The notes under the pieces were generated by a model. It ran no database searches. It was not told the DNA's origin and saw nothing but the letters and a program-made list of their open reading frames with translations. A stretch of DNA of 54,434 bases. Origin: Actinospica acidithermotolerans. Lineage in GTDB: Bacteria; Actinomycetota; Actinomycetes; Streptomycetales; Catenulisporaceae. Both the position numbers and the translations under genes were made by a program. Shown here one piece after another: positions 36,692 to 46,092 of this stretch (positions within the stretch are counted from its first letter, which is position 1; every line of letters starts with the position of its first letter). The stretch lies in the NCBI RefSeq assembly GCF_018139625.1, contig NZ_JAGSOH010000040.1, positions 1 through 54,434 of the forward strand. Reading direction: 5' to 3'.

Positions 36692-38671
36692 TTACGGGTG
36701 CCCGCCGTACTGGCCGGCCGGCAGGTCGGAGCAGATGTTCTCGTCGCCGCTGCGGGCCTCGGCGCTGATGGTCGCGGTGGGCGAGGCGGACGTCGAGGCG
36801 CTGGACCCGGACCCTGAGGTCGTCGACGAGGTCGTGGACGCGGCGACGACGGCGCGGGGTGCGTTGGTGCCGATGACGAGCGTCACGGAGCTGACGTTCG
36901 AGCTCTCCTTCACCACGGAGCCAGCCACCTGGTTGGCTACCGTGTCGGCCTCGGCCTGGTCACCCGGGGGGTAGTAGATCGTCGTGGTGGTGTAGCCGCT
37001 GTAGCCGCCGTTGCCGAGCGAGGCGGTCATGCCGACGCCGGTGAGGTAGGTGATCGCGTTGTGCGCCTCGCCGGAGATGTCGGTGCCGTTGTCCACCTTC
37101 ACGCTCACCTCTTTGAGCGCGACAGTCGGGCTCGGGTTCACCGAGGCGCTCGCCGTGGCCGAAGCGGAGGCCGTGGGCGTCGAGCTCGATGACGAGGTGC
37201 CGAACTGCGCGGCGGCGGGCGAACCGGGGAGCGGCTGGTCGTTGCGCATGTAGTTCCAGAGCTCGTCGAAGCCGGGCTCGGAGGGCGAGGAGTGGTTGCC
37301 GCCCTCGTCATACGAGTACTGGCCGGGCGAGTCCAGGACGTACGGCGCGGTGATGTACTGCATGTACTTCTTGTTGATCGTGCCGACGGCCTCGGCGATC
37401 GACGACATGGTGCTGAAGTTGTCGAGGTCGCTGTCCACGGTGATGTTGCTGGTCACCGCGTTTGCGATCTTGTACAGCGTGACCGGGTTCTCGAGTGTGC
37501 CGTTCGCCGTGAGCTTGTCGAACAGCGCGGTCATGAACTGCTGCTGCATGCGGATGCGCTGGGTGTCCATGCCGCCCGCGAGGCCGTGCCGGTCGCGGAC
37601 GAAGGCGAGCGCCTGGTTGCCGGTGACGGTGTGCAGGCCCGCGCTGAGCACCAGGCCAGAGTAGTTGGGGTCGTCGATGCCGGGCTCGGGCACGCAGATC
37701 TGCACGCCGCCGACGGCGTTGGTCAGGTCGATGAAGGCGTCGAAGGTGAGCTCGACGAAGTGGTCGACGCGGATGTTCGTCATCTGCTCGACCGTGGCCA
37801 CCGCGCACGCCGGGCCGCCCTCGTTCATCGCCTCGTAGAACTGGCCCTCGGACTGCGCCTGGTGCGTCACGCTCGGGTTGAGCCGGTCCTGGCAGGCGGG
37901 GATGGGCACGAACAGGTCCCGCGGTATCGAGATGACCTCGGTCCACTTGTGGTTCGCGCTGATGTGCACCAGGAACGCGGTGTCGGACAGGTCGGTCCCG
38001 TCCTTGCTGGCGTTGCCGACGTGCACGGCCTCGGTCTGGCCGTCCCGGGTCTGCGAGCCGAGGACGAGGATGTTCAGCGGCACCTGGCCGAGCGCGTTGG
38101 CCTTGGTCGCCGCCGGCCGGTTCTTGAGGTTGTCCAGGCTGACCGTCTGGACGTTGCCGAGCAGGTGGTGGACGACGTAGAAGCCGGTCACGCCGACGGC
38201 GACGAGGGTCCCCGCCGTGGCCCACGCCGTGTACTTCAGTGCCCTGCGACGGCGCTTGGGGTTGGCCGCGAGCGCGGCCTCCTTCGCGGCCCGCCGGCGC
38301 GCGCGGCCCCGCGGGTCCACCTCGTCGAGGTCGAGGTCGTCGTTGACCCGGCCGGGCCCGGAATGCGACGCGGCGGCGGGCTCGGCGCGGCCGCGGCGTG
38401 AGCGGCCGGGGCCGGCCGAGGCCGCGCCCCTCCGGCTGCCGTCGCGCGTGCGCGGCGGCAGCGCGGGCTCGTCCTCGCCGCCGCCGGGGGACCAGGGCGG
38501 CGGACCCGATGAGGGACCGGGGCGGTCGTACGCGGGACCGGGCGGGCCCTGGTACGGCGCCTGCGGTCGGCCGTACGGATCGCGGTACCCGCCGCGCGGG
38601 TCGCCGCCGCCCTGGCGCCCGTCACGGCGCGACGGCCCCGAGGGCTGCCAGGGGTCCTGGTCGTAGCTCAT
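36692..38671 (-). CDS. LytR-CpsA-Psr (LCP) family cell-wall ligase
   Basis: About 659 residues. A Pro/Gly/Arg-rich cytoplasmic N terminus (about 1-145) leads to one membrane anchor (about 150-175), an extracellular LCP domain with SDTAFLVHISANHKW, ISIPRDLFVPIP and the RHGLAGGMDTQRIRMQQQF arginine cluster, then a Ser/Thr/Ala-rich linker, a LytR_C domain (VSVKVDNGT, TTIYYPPG) and a Ser-rich tail. LCP proteins attach polyprenyl-linked glycopolymers to peptidoglycan. ATG 38671 is better spaced to AGAGGG than GTG 38680. Confidence 0.9.
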   Translation of the reverse strand: MSYDQDPWQPSGPSRRDGRQGGGDPRGGYRDPYGRPQAPYQGPPGPAYDRPGPSSGPPPWSPGGGEDEPALPPRTRDGSRRGAASAGPGRSRRGRAEPAAASHSGPGRVNDDLDLDEVDPRGRARRRAAKEAALAANPKRRRRALKYTAWATAGTLVAVGVTGFYVVHHLLGNVQTVSLDNLKNRPAATKANALGQVPLNILVLGSQTRDGQTEAVHVGNASKDGTDLSDTAFLVHISANHKWTEVISIPRDLFVPIPACQDRLNPSVTHQAQSEGQFYEAMNEGGPACAVATVEQMTNIRVDHFVELTFDAFIDLTNAVGGVQICVPEPGIDDPNYSGLVLSAGLHTVTGNQALAFVRDRHGLAGGMDTQRIRMQQQFMTALFDKLTANGTLENPVTLYKIANAVTSNITVDSDLDNFSTMSSIAEAVGTINKKYMQYITAPYVLDSPGQYSYDEGGNHSSPSEPGFDELWNYMRNDQPLPGSPAAAQFGTSSSSSTPTASASATASASVNPSPTVALKEVSVKVDNGTDISGEAHNAITYLTGVGMTASLGNGGYSGYTTTTIYYPPGDQAEADTVANQVAGSVVKESSNVSSVTLVIGTNAPRAVVAASTTSSTTSGSGSSASTSASPTATISAEARSGDENICSDLPAGQYGGHP

Positions 38672-38805
38672 CGCAACCACCCTCTCCTCAGCCGGTTCTC
38701 AGCATTCGGAAAGGGAGACGACGGGGTCGGGGGCCTGGTTTCGGCTGTCGACAGCCTGTGACGGAAGCGGCGATCAGCGTCACGCAATGCCCGATTCGCC
38801 GGAAA

Positions 38806-38836
38806 CGCCCCTCGGTAATGTAACTACGGAGGGGCG
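38806..38836 (-). terminator. Terminator at the end of the beta-oxidation operon
   Basis: CGCCCCTC (38806-38813) pairs with GAGGGGCG (38829-38836), with 3 further pairs beyond one mismatch. Read on the minus strand it starts 29 nt past the acyl-CoA ligase stop and is followed by gtttcc. Confidence 0.6.
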
Positions 38837-38865
38837 CACCCGAACATCAACAGCCCTCTCACACG

Positions 38866-40407
38866 CTACCCGGCGAAACGGTCACGAAGCTCGCGCTTGA
38901 GCACCTTCATCGACGGCCCGAGCGGGAACTCGGACACGAACTCGATCCGGCGCGGGTACTTGTACTTCGCGAGGTGCTCCTTGGACCACTCGATCAGCTC
39001 CTCGGCGGTCAGCGCGGCGCCCTCGTCGAGGATCACGCACGCGCAGACCTCCTCGCCGTGCACCTCGTCGGGGATGCCGATGACGGCGACGTCGCGGATC
39101 GCCGGGTGGCGCAGCAGGGTCTCCTCGACCTCGCGCGGGTAGACGTTGAAGCCGCCGCGCAGCACCATGTCCTTCTTGCGGTCGACGATGGTGACGAAGC
39201 CGTCCTCGCCCTTGGTGCCGAGGTCGCCGGTGCGGAACCAGCCGTCGACCATGACGGCCGCGGTCGCCTCGGGGTTGCCGAGGTACCCGGCGAACACGTT
39301 GTGGCCGCGCACGACGATCTCGCCGAGCTCGCCGTGCGGCACGAACTCGATGGCCTCCTCGACCTCGGCCCGCGCGACCTCGACCTCGACGCCCCAGATC
39401 GTGTGGCCGACAGTGCCGGCCCGGGCGCCGAGGCGCGGCTGGTTCACGGTCGCGGTCGGCGAGGTCTCGGACAGGCCGTAGCCCTCCATGATCTGGGCGT
39501 CGAAGGTCTCATTGAAGGCCTCGAGCACGGCGGCGGGCAGCGCCGCGCCGCCGGAGACGGCGATCTTCAGCTTCGGCAGCGGCTTGCCGGCGGCCCGGCG
39601 CGCCTTGCCGGCCTGGACCAGCGCGAGGTACATCTGCGGCACGCCGTGGAAGGTGTTGACGCCGTGCTCCAGCATCAGGTCGATGGCCTCGTCCGGCTCG
39701 AAGCGCGGCTGGAAGACCACCGTCGCGCCGAGGCGGAAGTTCGTGTTCATCGAGACGGTCTGGCCGAAGATGTGGAACAGCGGCAGGCAGCCGAGGGAGA
39801 CGTCCTCGCGGACGGTGTTCAGCGCGTCGAAGCCGTTCACCGTCGCGTTCATCACCATGTTGAGGTTGGTGAGGACGGCGCCCTTCGGCTTGCCGGTGGT
39901 GCCCGAGGTGTAGATCACCACGGCCGGATCCTCGGCCTGCCGCGAGGTGTACGTGGTCAGCGGCTCGACGCGGGCCACGTCCTCGGCCAGCTTCGGCAGC
40001 ACGGCGCCGTCGGGCACGGGACCCACCAACCGCACTGGGGTCTCGGCGAGCGCGGCCGCCTTCACCGCGTCCTCCGCCCGGATGCAGTGTGCGATCAGCA
40101 GCTTGGCGCCGCTGTCGCGGAGGATGTACGAGATCTCCTCCGGCGTCAGCAGCATGTGGATCGGCACGACCACCGCGCCCGCCGCGAGGATCGCGTAGTA
40201 CGAGCGCGGGAAGTCGGTGACGTTCGGGCTCATCAGGGCGACCCGGTCGCCCGGCTGCACGCCGAGCTCCCGGATCGCCGCGGCCTGGCCGCGGGCCTGC
40301 GCCCACAGTTCGGAGTACGTCAGGCGCTCCGCTCCCTGGATCACCGCTGTCTTGTCGGGCTGCCGCCAGGCAGGTTCGGCGAGCACGGCGGCCAGGGAGA
40401 GCGTCAT
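38866..40407 (-). CDS. Long-chain acyl-CoA synthetase (AMP-forming)
   Basis: The 513-residue ANL-superfamily ligase activates a carboxylic acid to its CoA thioester through an acyl-AMP. It has the P-loop YTSGTTGKPKGA, EGYGLSETSP, WFRTGDLG, DRKKDMVLRGGFNVYP and C-terminal MKVLKRELRDRF with the catalytic Lys. It is the last gene of the five-gene operon and would supply the acyl-CoA substrate. ATG 40407 follows GGAG; a longer frame to 40473 has no support. Confidence 0.9.
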   Translation of the reverse strand: MTLSLAAVLAEPAWRQPDKTAVIQGAERLTYSELWAQARGQAAAIRELGVQPGDRVALMSPNVTDFPRSYYAILAAGAVVVPIHMLLTPEEISYILRDSGAKLLIAHCIRAEDAVKAAALAETPVRLVGPVPDGAVLPKLAEDVARVEPLTTYTSRQAEDPAVVIYTSGTTGKPKGAVLTNLNMVMNATVNGFDALNTVREDVSLGCLPLFHIFGQTVSMNTNFRLGATVVFQPRFEPDEAIDLMLEHGVNTFHGVPQMYLALVQAGKARRAAGKPLPKLKIAVSGGAALPAAVLEAFNETFDAQIMEGYGLSETSPTATVNQPRLGARAGTVGHTIWGVEVEVARAEVEEAIEFVPHGELGEIVVRGHNVFAGYLGNPEATAAVMVDGWFRTGDLGTKGEDGFVTIVDRKKDMVLRGGFNVYPREVEETLLRHPAIRDVAVIGIPDEVHGEEVCACVILDEGAALTAEELIEWSKEHLAKYKYPRRIEFVSEFPLGPSMKVLKRELRDRFAG

Positions 40408-40441
40408 TGCGGCTCCACTTCCAGGAGAGTGAATCGGTGGG

Positions 40442-40897
40442 TCAAAGGTAGATGCGGGCCAGAGTCTCGGCAACGGCCGCGGGCTTGGCCGCGTCCTCGA
40501 GTTCCATGGTCACGGTCGTCATCACCTGCAGCGCGTCGCCGGGCACGTCCTCGACCGAGCTCAGGGCGAGGCGGGCGCGGATCCGCGAGCCGACGGTGAC
40601 CGGCGAGATGAACCGGACCTTGTTGAGTCCGTAGTTCACCGTGAGCCGGGCGCCCTCGATCGTGTAGACGCCCCAGGCGAGCGCGGAGATCAGCGACAGC
40701 GTCAGGTAGCCGTGGGCGATCGTCGCGCCGAAGGGGCCCTCGGCGGCCCGCTCCGGGTCCACGTGGATCCACTGGTGGTCGCCGGTGGCCTCGGCGAACG
40801 TGTCGATCCGCTTCTGGTCGATCGCGAGCCAGTCGCTGACGCCGATCTCCTGGCCGACCAGGCTCTTGAGCTCGGCGGCCTGGATCGTCCGGCTCAT
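40442..40897 (-). CDS. MaoC-family (R)-specific enoyl-CoA hydratase
   Basis: The 151-residue hot-dog-fold protein carries the hydratase-2 motif: FAEATGDHQWIHVDPERA with the catalytic Asp-His, then PFGATIAHGYLTLSL. It should hydrate 2-enoyl-CoA. Its ATG overlaps the SDR stop (ATGA), so the two are translationally coupled, and the acyl-CoA ligase starts 34 nt downstream. Confidence 0.9.
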   Translation of the reverse strand: MSRTIQAAELKSLVGQEIGVSDWLAIDQKRIDTFAEATGDHQWIHVDPERAAEGPFGATIAHGYLTLSLISALAWGVYTIEGARLTVNYGLNKVRFISPVTVGSRIRARLALSSVEDVPGDALQVMTTVTMELEDAAKPAAVAETLARIYL

Positions 40898-41658
40898 CGG
40901 TTGGCACCGCCGTTCACCTGGATCGTCTGGCCGGAGATGAAGGAGGACTCGTCGGCGGCGAGGAACGCGACCGTGGCGGCGATGTCCTCCGGGTAGCCGA
41001 CGCGGCGGACCGGGGTCTCGCCGGCCGCGGCCTTCTTCAGCTCCTCCGGGTCCAGGCCGATGCGGCGCGCGGTGGCGTCGGTCATCGCGGTGGCGATGTA
41101 GCCGGGGGCGACGGCGTTCACGTTCACGCCGAACGGGCCGAGCTCGATCGAGAGCGTGGCCGTCAGGCCCATGACGCCGGCCTTGGAGGCGGCGTAGTTG
41201 GCCTGGCCGCGGTTGCCGAGGGCGGAGCGCGAGGAGAGCGAGACGATCTTGCCGTACTTCTGCGCCACGAAGTGCTTCTGGCACTCGCGGGACATCAGGA
41301 AGGCGCTGCGCAGGTTCACGTTGATGACCGAGTCCCAGTCCTCGTCGGTCATCTTGAACAGCAGGTTGTCGCGCGTGATGCCGGCGTTGTTGACCAGGAT
41401 GTCGATCTTGCCGAACTCGGCGACCACGGCCGCGACCAGGGACTGCACGTCCTCGGTCTTGGAGACGTCGGCGCCGTAGGCCACGGCCCGTCCGCCGTCC
41501 TTGACGATCGCCGCGACGGTCTCGCCGCCGCGCTCGGCGGTCAGGTCGGCGACGGCTACGGCCGCGCCCTCCGCGGCCAGCCGCTGCGAGATCGCGGCCC
41601 CGATGCCCTGCGCTCCACCCGTGACGATGGCGACCTTGCCCTCGAAACGCTTGCTCAC
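40894..41658 (-). CDS. SDR-family 3-hydroxyacyl-CoA dehydrogenase / 3-oxoacyl reductase (FabG-like)
   Basis: The 254-residue classical SDR has TGGAQGIG (cofactor loop), NNAGITRD, the catalytic Ser in SLSSRSALG, YAASKAG (Tyr-Lys) and the usual PGYIATAMT. In this operon it should interconvert 3-hydroxy- and 3-oxoacyl-CoA after MaoC hydration. GTG 41658 lies 2 nt past the thiolase stop with AAGGGA upstream. The frame continues further upstream inside the thiolase, but that is not coding. Confidence 0.9.
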   Translation of the reverse strand: MSKRFEGKVAIVTGGAQGIGAAISQRLAAEGAAVAVADLTAERGGETVAAIVKDGGRAVAYGADVSKTEDVQSLVAAVVAEFGKIDILVNNAGITRDNLLFKMTDEDWDSVINVNLRSAFLMSRECQKHFVAQKYGKIVSLSSRSALGNRGQANYAASKAGVMGLTATLSIELGPFGVNVNAVAPGYIATAMTDATARRIGLDPEELKKAAAGETPVRRVGYPEDIAATVAFLAADESSFISGQTIQVNGGANR

Positions 41659-41660
41659 GT

Positions 41661-42848
<1,188 letters not shown>

Positions 42849-42862
42849 GAGTCGCGGCTCCT

Positions 42863-44017
42863 TCAGGCGATCGCGTTGATACCGGTGTGGGCACGGCCGA
42901 TGAGCAGTTTCTGCAGCTCGCTCGTGCCCTCGTAGAGCGTCATGACCCGGGCGTCGCGGACGAGCTTGCCGACCGGGTACTCGTCGATGTAGCCGTACCC
43001 GCCGAACACCTGGAGCGCGGCGTTGGCGCTGCGGACGGCCGCTTCGGACGCGAAGTACTTGGCCATCGAGGACTCGCGGGCGAAGTCCAGCCCGCGGTCG
43101 ATCAGGTCCGCGGCGCGCCAGGTGAGCAGGCGGGCGGCGTCCACGTCGGTGGCGATGTTCGCGATCAGCTCCTGGACGAGCTGGCGGTGCGCGATGACCT
43201 TGCCGTCGAACTGGATCCGGGTCTTGGCGTGCCCGACCGCGGCGCGCAGCGCGGCCTCGGCGATCCCGACGCAGCCGGCCGCGACCGAGACCCGGCCCTT
43301 GGCGAGCGCGGACATCGCGACGGAGAAGCCCTTGCCCTCCGGCCCGAGCATCGCGGAGGCCGGAACCCGGACGTTGTCGAACACGAGCTCCGCGGTGGCC
43401 TGGCCGCGCAGGCCGAGCTTGCCGTGGATCTCCTTGCGCTGGAACCCGGGCAGGTCCGTGGGCACCAGGAAGGCGCTGATGCCCTGGTGCCCGGTCCCGC
43501 CGGTGCGCGCGAAGACGAGCGCGACCTCGGCCCAGGTCCCGTTGGTGATGAACATCTTGGAGCCGGAGAGCACGAACTCGTCGCCGTCGCGCACGGCCTT
43601 GGTCCGCAGGTTCGCGGCGTCGGAGCCGTTGTCCGGCTCGGTGAGCGCGAAGCAGGCGAGGGAGCGGCCGGAGCAGAGGCCGGGCAGCCAGTGCTGCTTC
43701 TGCTCCTCGTCGCCCCACCTGGCGATGGACTTGCCGACCAGGCCGAGCGAGACCGAGACGATGCCGCGCACGGCCGAGTCCCCGCGGCCGAGCTCCTCGA
43801 GCACCAGCACGTAGCCGAAGTGGTCGCCGCCAGAGCCGCCGTACTGCTCGGGGATGGTCAGGCCGAGGAAGCCCAGGTCGCCGAGCTTCGGCACGATCGA
43901 GGAGTCGACCTGCTCGGCGCGGTCCCAGGCGGTGGCGAAGGGCGCGATCTCCCGATCGGTGAACTCGGCGGCCAGCCGGCGCAGCGCCTCGTGCTCCTCG
44001 CTGAGCGAGAGATCCAT
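42863..44017 (-). CDS. Acyl-CoA dehydrogenase, first gene of the beta-oxidation operon
   Basis: The 384-residue FAD enzyme has FALTEPDNGSDAAN, MFITNGTWAEVA, the C-terminal FGGYGYIDEYPVGKLVRDAR and catalytic LYEGTSELQ. It opens a tight five-gene operon (dehydrogenase, thiolase, SDR, MaoC, ligase), a complete beta-oxidation set for an unidentified acyl chain. ATG 44017 has AAGGA at good spacing. The divergent TetR gene and an inverted repeat at 44036-44056 indicate local repression. Confidence 0.92.
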   Translation of the reverse strand: MDLSLSEEHEALRRLAAEFTDREIAPFATAWDRAEQVDSSIVPKLGDLGFLGLTIPEQYGGSGGDHFGYVLVLEELGRGDSAVRGIVSVSLGLVGKSIARWGDEEQKQHWLPGLCSGRSLACFALTEPDNGSDAANLRTKAVRDGDEFVLSGSKMFITNGTWAEVALVFARTGGTGHQGISAFLVPTDLPGFQRKEIHGKLGLRGQATAELVFDNVRVPASAMLGPEGKGFSVAMSALAKGRVSVAAGCVGIAEAALRAAVGHAKTRIQFDGKVIAHRQLVQELIANIATDVDAARLLTWRAADLIDRGLDFARESSMAKYFASEAAVRSANAALQVFGGYGYIDEYPVGKLVRDARVMTLYEGTSELQKLLIGRAHTGINAIA

Positions 44018-44035
44018 GCCTGATCCTTCCCGGCG

Positions 44036-44056
44036 AAAACTACCACTGCTAGTTTT
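44036..44056. promoter_or_regulatory. Candidate TetR operator between the beta-oxidation operon and its regulator
   Basis: AAAACTA (44036-44042) and TAGTTTT (44050-44056) form a 7-bp perfect inverted repeat around 7 nt, in the 86-bp divergent promoter region. A TAGACT -10-like hexamer for tetR (44056-44061) overlaps its edge. This is the expected place for an autoregulating TetR repressor. Confidence 0.6.
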
Positions 44057-44103
44057 AGACTGTAATCCCGAAGTACGCCACGAGGGAACAGGGAGTGTGA
44101 GCG

Positions 44104-44784
44104 ATGGCACGTCCGCGGGCACCCCTGCTGAGCCGGGAGAAGATCGTCGGGACCGCGCTCACCCTGATCGACGACGAGGGCCTGGCCGCGCTGACCACGC
44201 GGCGGCTGGCCGGGCTGCTCGGCGTGAGCGGCCCGAGCCTCTACAACCACTTCGCCACGATGGACGACCTGGTGGAGGCGGTGGCCGACGAGGTGATCGG
44301 GCAGGTCGACCTGGAGGGCCTGGCCGAGAGCGATCTGCCCTGGCACGAGACGATGCGCCGGTGGGCCCGGTCATACCGCGACGCCCTGGCCCAGCACCCC
44401 AACCTGGTGCCGATCGCCGTGCACGGCCCGGGACGCCGGCGCTCGGCACTGCGGATGGCTGACGCCGTCTACGGGGCGACCGTACGCGCGGGCTGGCCGC
44501 CGCGGGAGGCGACGGAGATCGGTGCGCTGATGCGCTTCTTCGTGGCCGGGGCCGCGCTGGGCTCGTTCGCGGGCGGATTCTCCGAGGACCCCGCGCTCTA
44601 CAGCGAGGAGTATCCGCACCTGAGCCGCGCGCACCTGCTCGCCTCCCGCTCGCGGGACATCGACGACGCGGCCTTCGAACTCGGCCTCGACTCCCTGCTG
44701 GCCGGGCTGGCGGCCCGGCGCGGCGCGGCGGGCTCGGCCGGCCCGCTCGACTCAGCCGGCCCGCTCGACTCAGCCGGCGGCTGA
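44104..44784 (+). CDS. TetR-family repressor of the beta-oxidation operon
   Basis: The 226-residue regulator has an N-terminal HTH (LTTRRLAGLLGVSGPSLYNHF, about residues 30-50) and a helical ligand domain with a TetR_C-like region. The ligand is probably an acyl-CoA made or consumed by the divergent operon; that is inference. AGGGAG precedes the ATG. The last codons are an 18-bp tandem duplication (GPLDSA twice), and the 3' end overlaps that of the convergent carboxypeptidase gene by 15 bp. Confidence 0.88.
   Translation: MARPRAPLLSREKIVGTALTLIDDEGLAALTTRRLAGLLGVSGPSLYNHFATMDDLVEAVADEVIGQVDLEGLAESDLPWHETMRRWARSYRDALAQHPNLVPIAVHGPGRRRSALRMADAVYGATVRAGWPPREATEIGALMRFFVAGAALGSFAGGFSEDPALYSEEYPHLSRAHLLASRSRDIDDAAFELGLDSLLAGLAARRGAAGSAGPLDSAGPLDSAGG
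44740..44775 (+). repeat. 18-bp tandem duplication at the 3' end of the TetR gene
   Basis: The unit GGCCCGCTCGACTCAGCC is repeated exactly twice, in frame, encoding GPLDSA twice. The second copy also contains the stop codon of the convergent gene on the other strand. Confidence 0.9.
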
Positions 44785-45975
44785 CAGGCGCGCGGAGCCG
44801 ACGACCGTGCCCGGCGTCAGGGAGCTGCTGACGTCGAGCACGTCGTCGGAGCTGACGGACACGTCGTACTTCAGCGACGGCCAGCCGACCACGTTCACGT
44901 CGCTCGCCGAGTTCAGCGCGACGTCCGCGTGCCCGCGCTGGCGCAGCACGGCGACCGTCGAGCCGGAGCGGGTGATCGTGGTGACGGTCAGCGCGCGCTC
45001 GGCGCCCTCGATCAGGGACTTGGACGCGTTCTCGACGTTCTTGAGGATCGTCCACGACTGGCCCTGCTGGCCGAGCACCGCGCCGACCAGCGTCACCGGA
45101 ACCGAATCGACCGCCGTCTGCACGGCGAACAGGAGGCAGCCGCCGGCCTTCGAGGTCGAGCCGGTCTTGATGCCGACGTCGCCGTCTTCGCCGAGCAGAT
45201 GGTTCGTGTTGGTGACCACCCCCGCGACCGGCACCTTCGCCGACTTGAGGCTGACGATTCCGGCGAGCGTCGCGTTCTGCAGCACCTTCTCGCCGAGCTT
45301 GACCTGGTCGGCGGCGGTGCTGACGCTGGCGGAGTCGATCCCGGCCGGGTCGGCGTAGGTGGTGTGGCTCATGCCGAGCGCGCGGGCTTCGGCGTTCATC
45401 CGGCCGACGAAGGCGCGCACCGACCCCGCGTCCCACGCCGCGAGCAGCCGGGCCATGTTCCCGGCGGACGGCAGCAGCATCCCCTCCAGCGCCTGGCGCA
45501 GCGTCAGCTGCTCGCCGACCTGGATCTCGATGCCGGACTCGTCGCCGTCGGTGCTGCGCGCGGCGTCGAAGAGAGCAGTGGTGACCTGGATCGCCGGACC
45601 GTCTTCCGTCGCGGTGATCGGGTGGTCGCGCAGCACCTGATAGGCCGTCATGGTCTTGGTGACGCTCGCGATCGGCGCCGGGGTGTTCGCCGGACCGGAG
45701 GAGCCGAGTTCGCCGGCGCCCACGACCTCGACGTACGCCTGGCCCTGCGCGGGCCAGGGCAGCACCGGCGCGCTCCCGGGCACGGTAATGGTCCCGGCGA
45801 TGCGCTGATCGAGCCGGACCGGCGCCCAGAAGGCGCCGCGCGCCCAGCAGATCCCGACCGTGACCAGGGCGATCAGCAGCAGGAGCGTGCTCAGCGTTGT
45901 GAGCAGGCGGGTCAGCCGGGCGCGGCGGCGCCGCTCGGCCGATGGGAACGGGGCCTCGATCTTGGTGTCCACCAC
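44770..45975 (-). CDS. D-alanyl-D-alanine carboxypeptidase (S11 family)
   Basis: The 401-residue low-molecular-weight PBP has an N-terminal membrane anchor (about 22-45) and an extracellular serine-peptidase domain with the three motifs SxxK (Ser104-Lys107 in ASVTKTM), SxN (PSAGN) and KTG (GIKTGSTS). It should trim D-Ala from peptidoglycan stem peptides. The GTG start has no obvious ribosome-binding site; a second GTG follows directly. Convergent with, and overlapping, the TetR gene. Confidence 0.9.
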   Translation of the reverse strand: MVDTKIEAPFPSAERRRRARLTRLLTTLSTLLLLIALVTVGICWARGAFWAPVRLDQRIAGTITVPGSAPVLPWPAQGQAYVEVVGAGELGSSGPANTPAPIASVTKTMTAYQVLRDHPITATEDGPAIQVTTALFDAARSTDGDESGIEIQVGEQLTLRQALEGMLLPSAGNMARLLAAWDAGSVRAFVGRMNAEARALGMSHTTYADPAGIDSASVSTAADQVKLGEKVLQNATLAGIVSLKSAKVPVAGVVTNTNHLLGEDGDVGIKTGSTSKAGGCLLFAVQTAVDSVPVTLVGAVLGQQGQSWTILKNVENASKSLIEGAERALTVTTITRSGSTVAVLRQRGHADVALNSASDVNVVGWPSLKYDVSVSSDDVLDVSSSLTPGTVVGSARLSAAG

Positions 45976-46016
45976 GATTGCGGGTCTGCCCCGGGCTATG
46001 AGGATCGAACCAAGTT

Positions 46017-46047
46017 ATTGACCCGAATGAGTATCACCGTCAAAATA
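46017..46047. promoter_or_regulatory. Candidate promoter/operator between carboxypeptidase and permease genes
   Basis: TTGACC (46018-46023) lies 18 nt before AAAATA (46042-46047), a possible plus-strand promoter for the permease. TTGAC and GTCAA (46039-46043) also form a short inverted repeat. Confidence 0.3.
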
Positions 46048-46092
46048 CTGGCACGCACTGTGATCATCGCATAACCCGAAGAAGGGCACGGC

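Noticed and set aside
42887-44023. 378-codon plus-strand frame opposite the acyl-CoA dehydrogenase
   Set aside because: It is the mirror of the dehydrogenase codons; the minus strand carries the catalytic motifs and a good ribosome-binding site.
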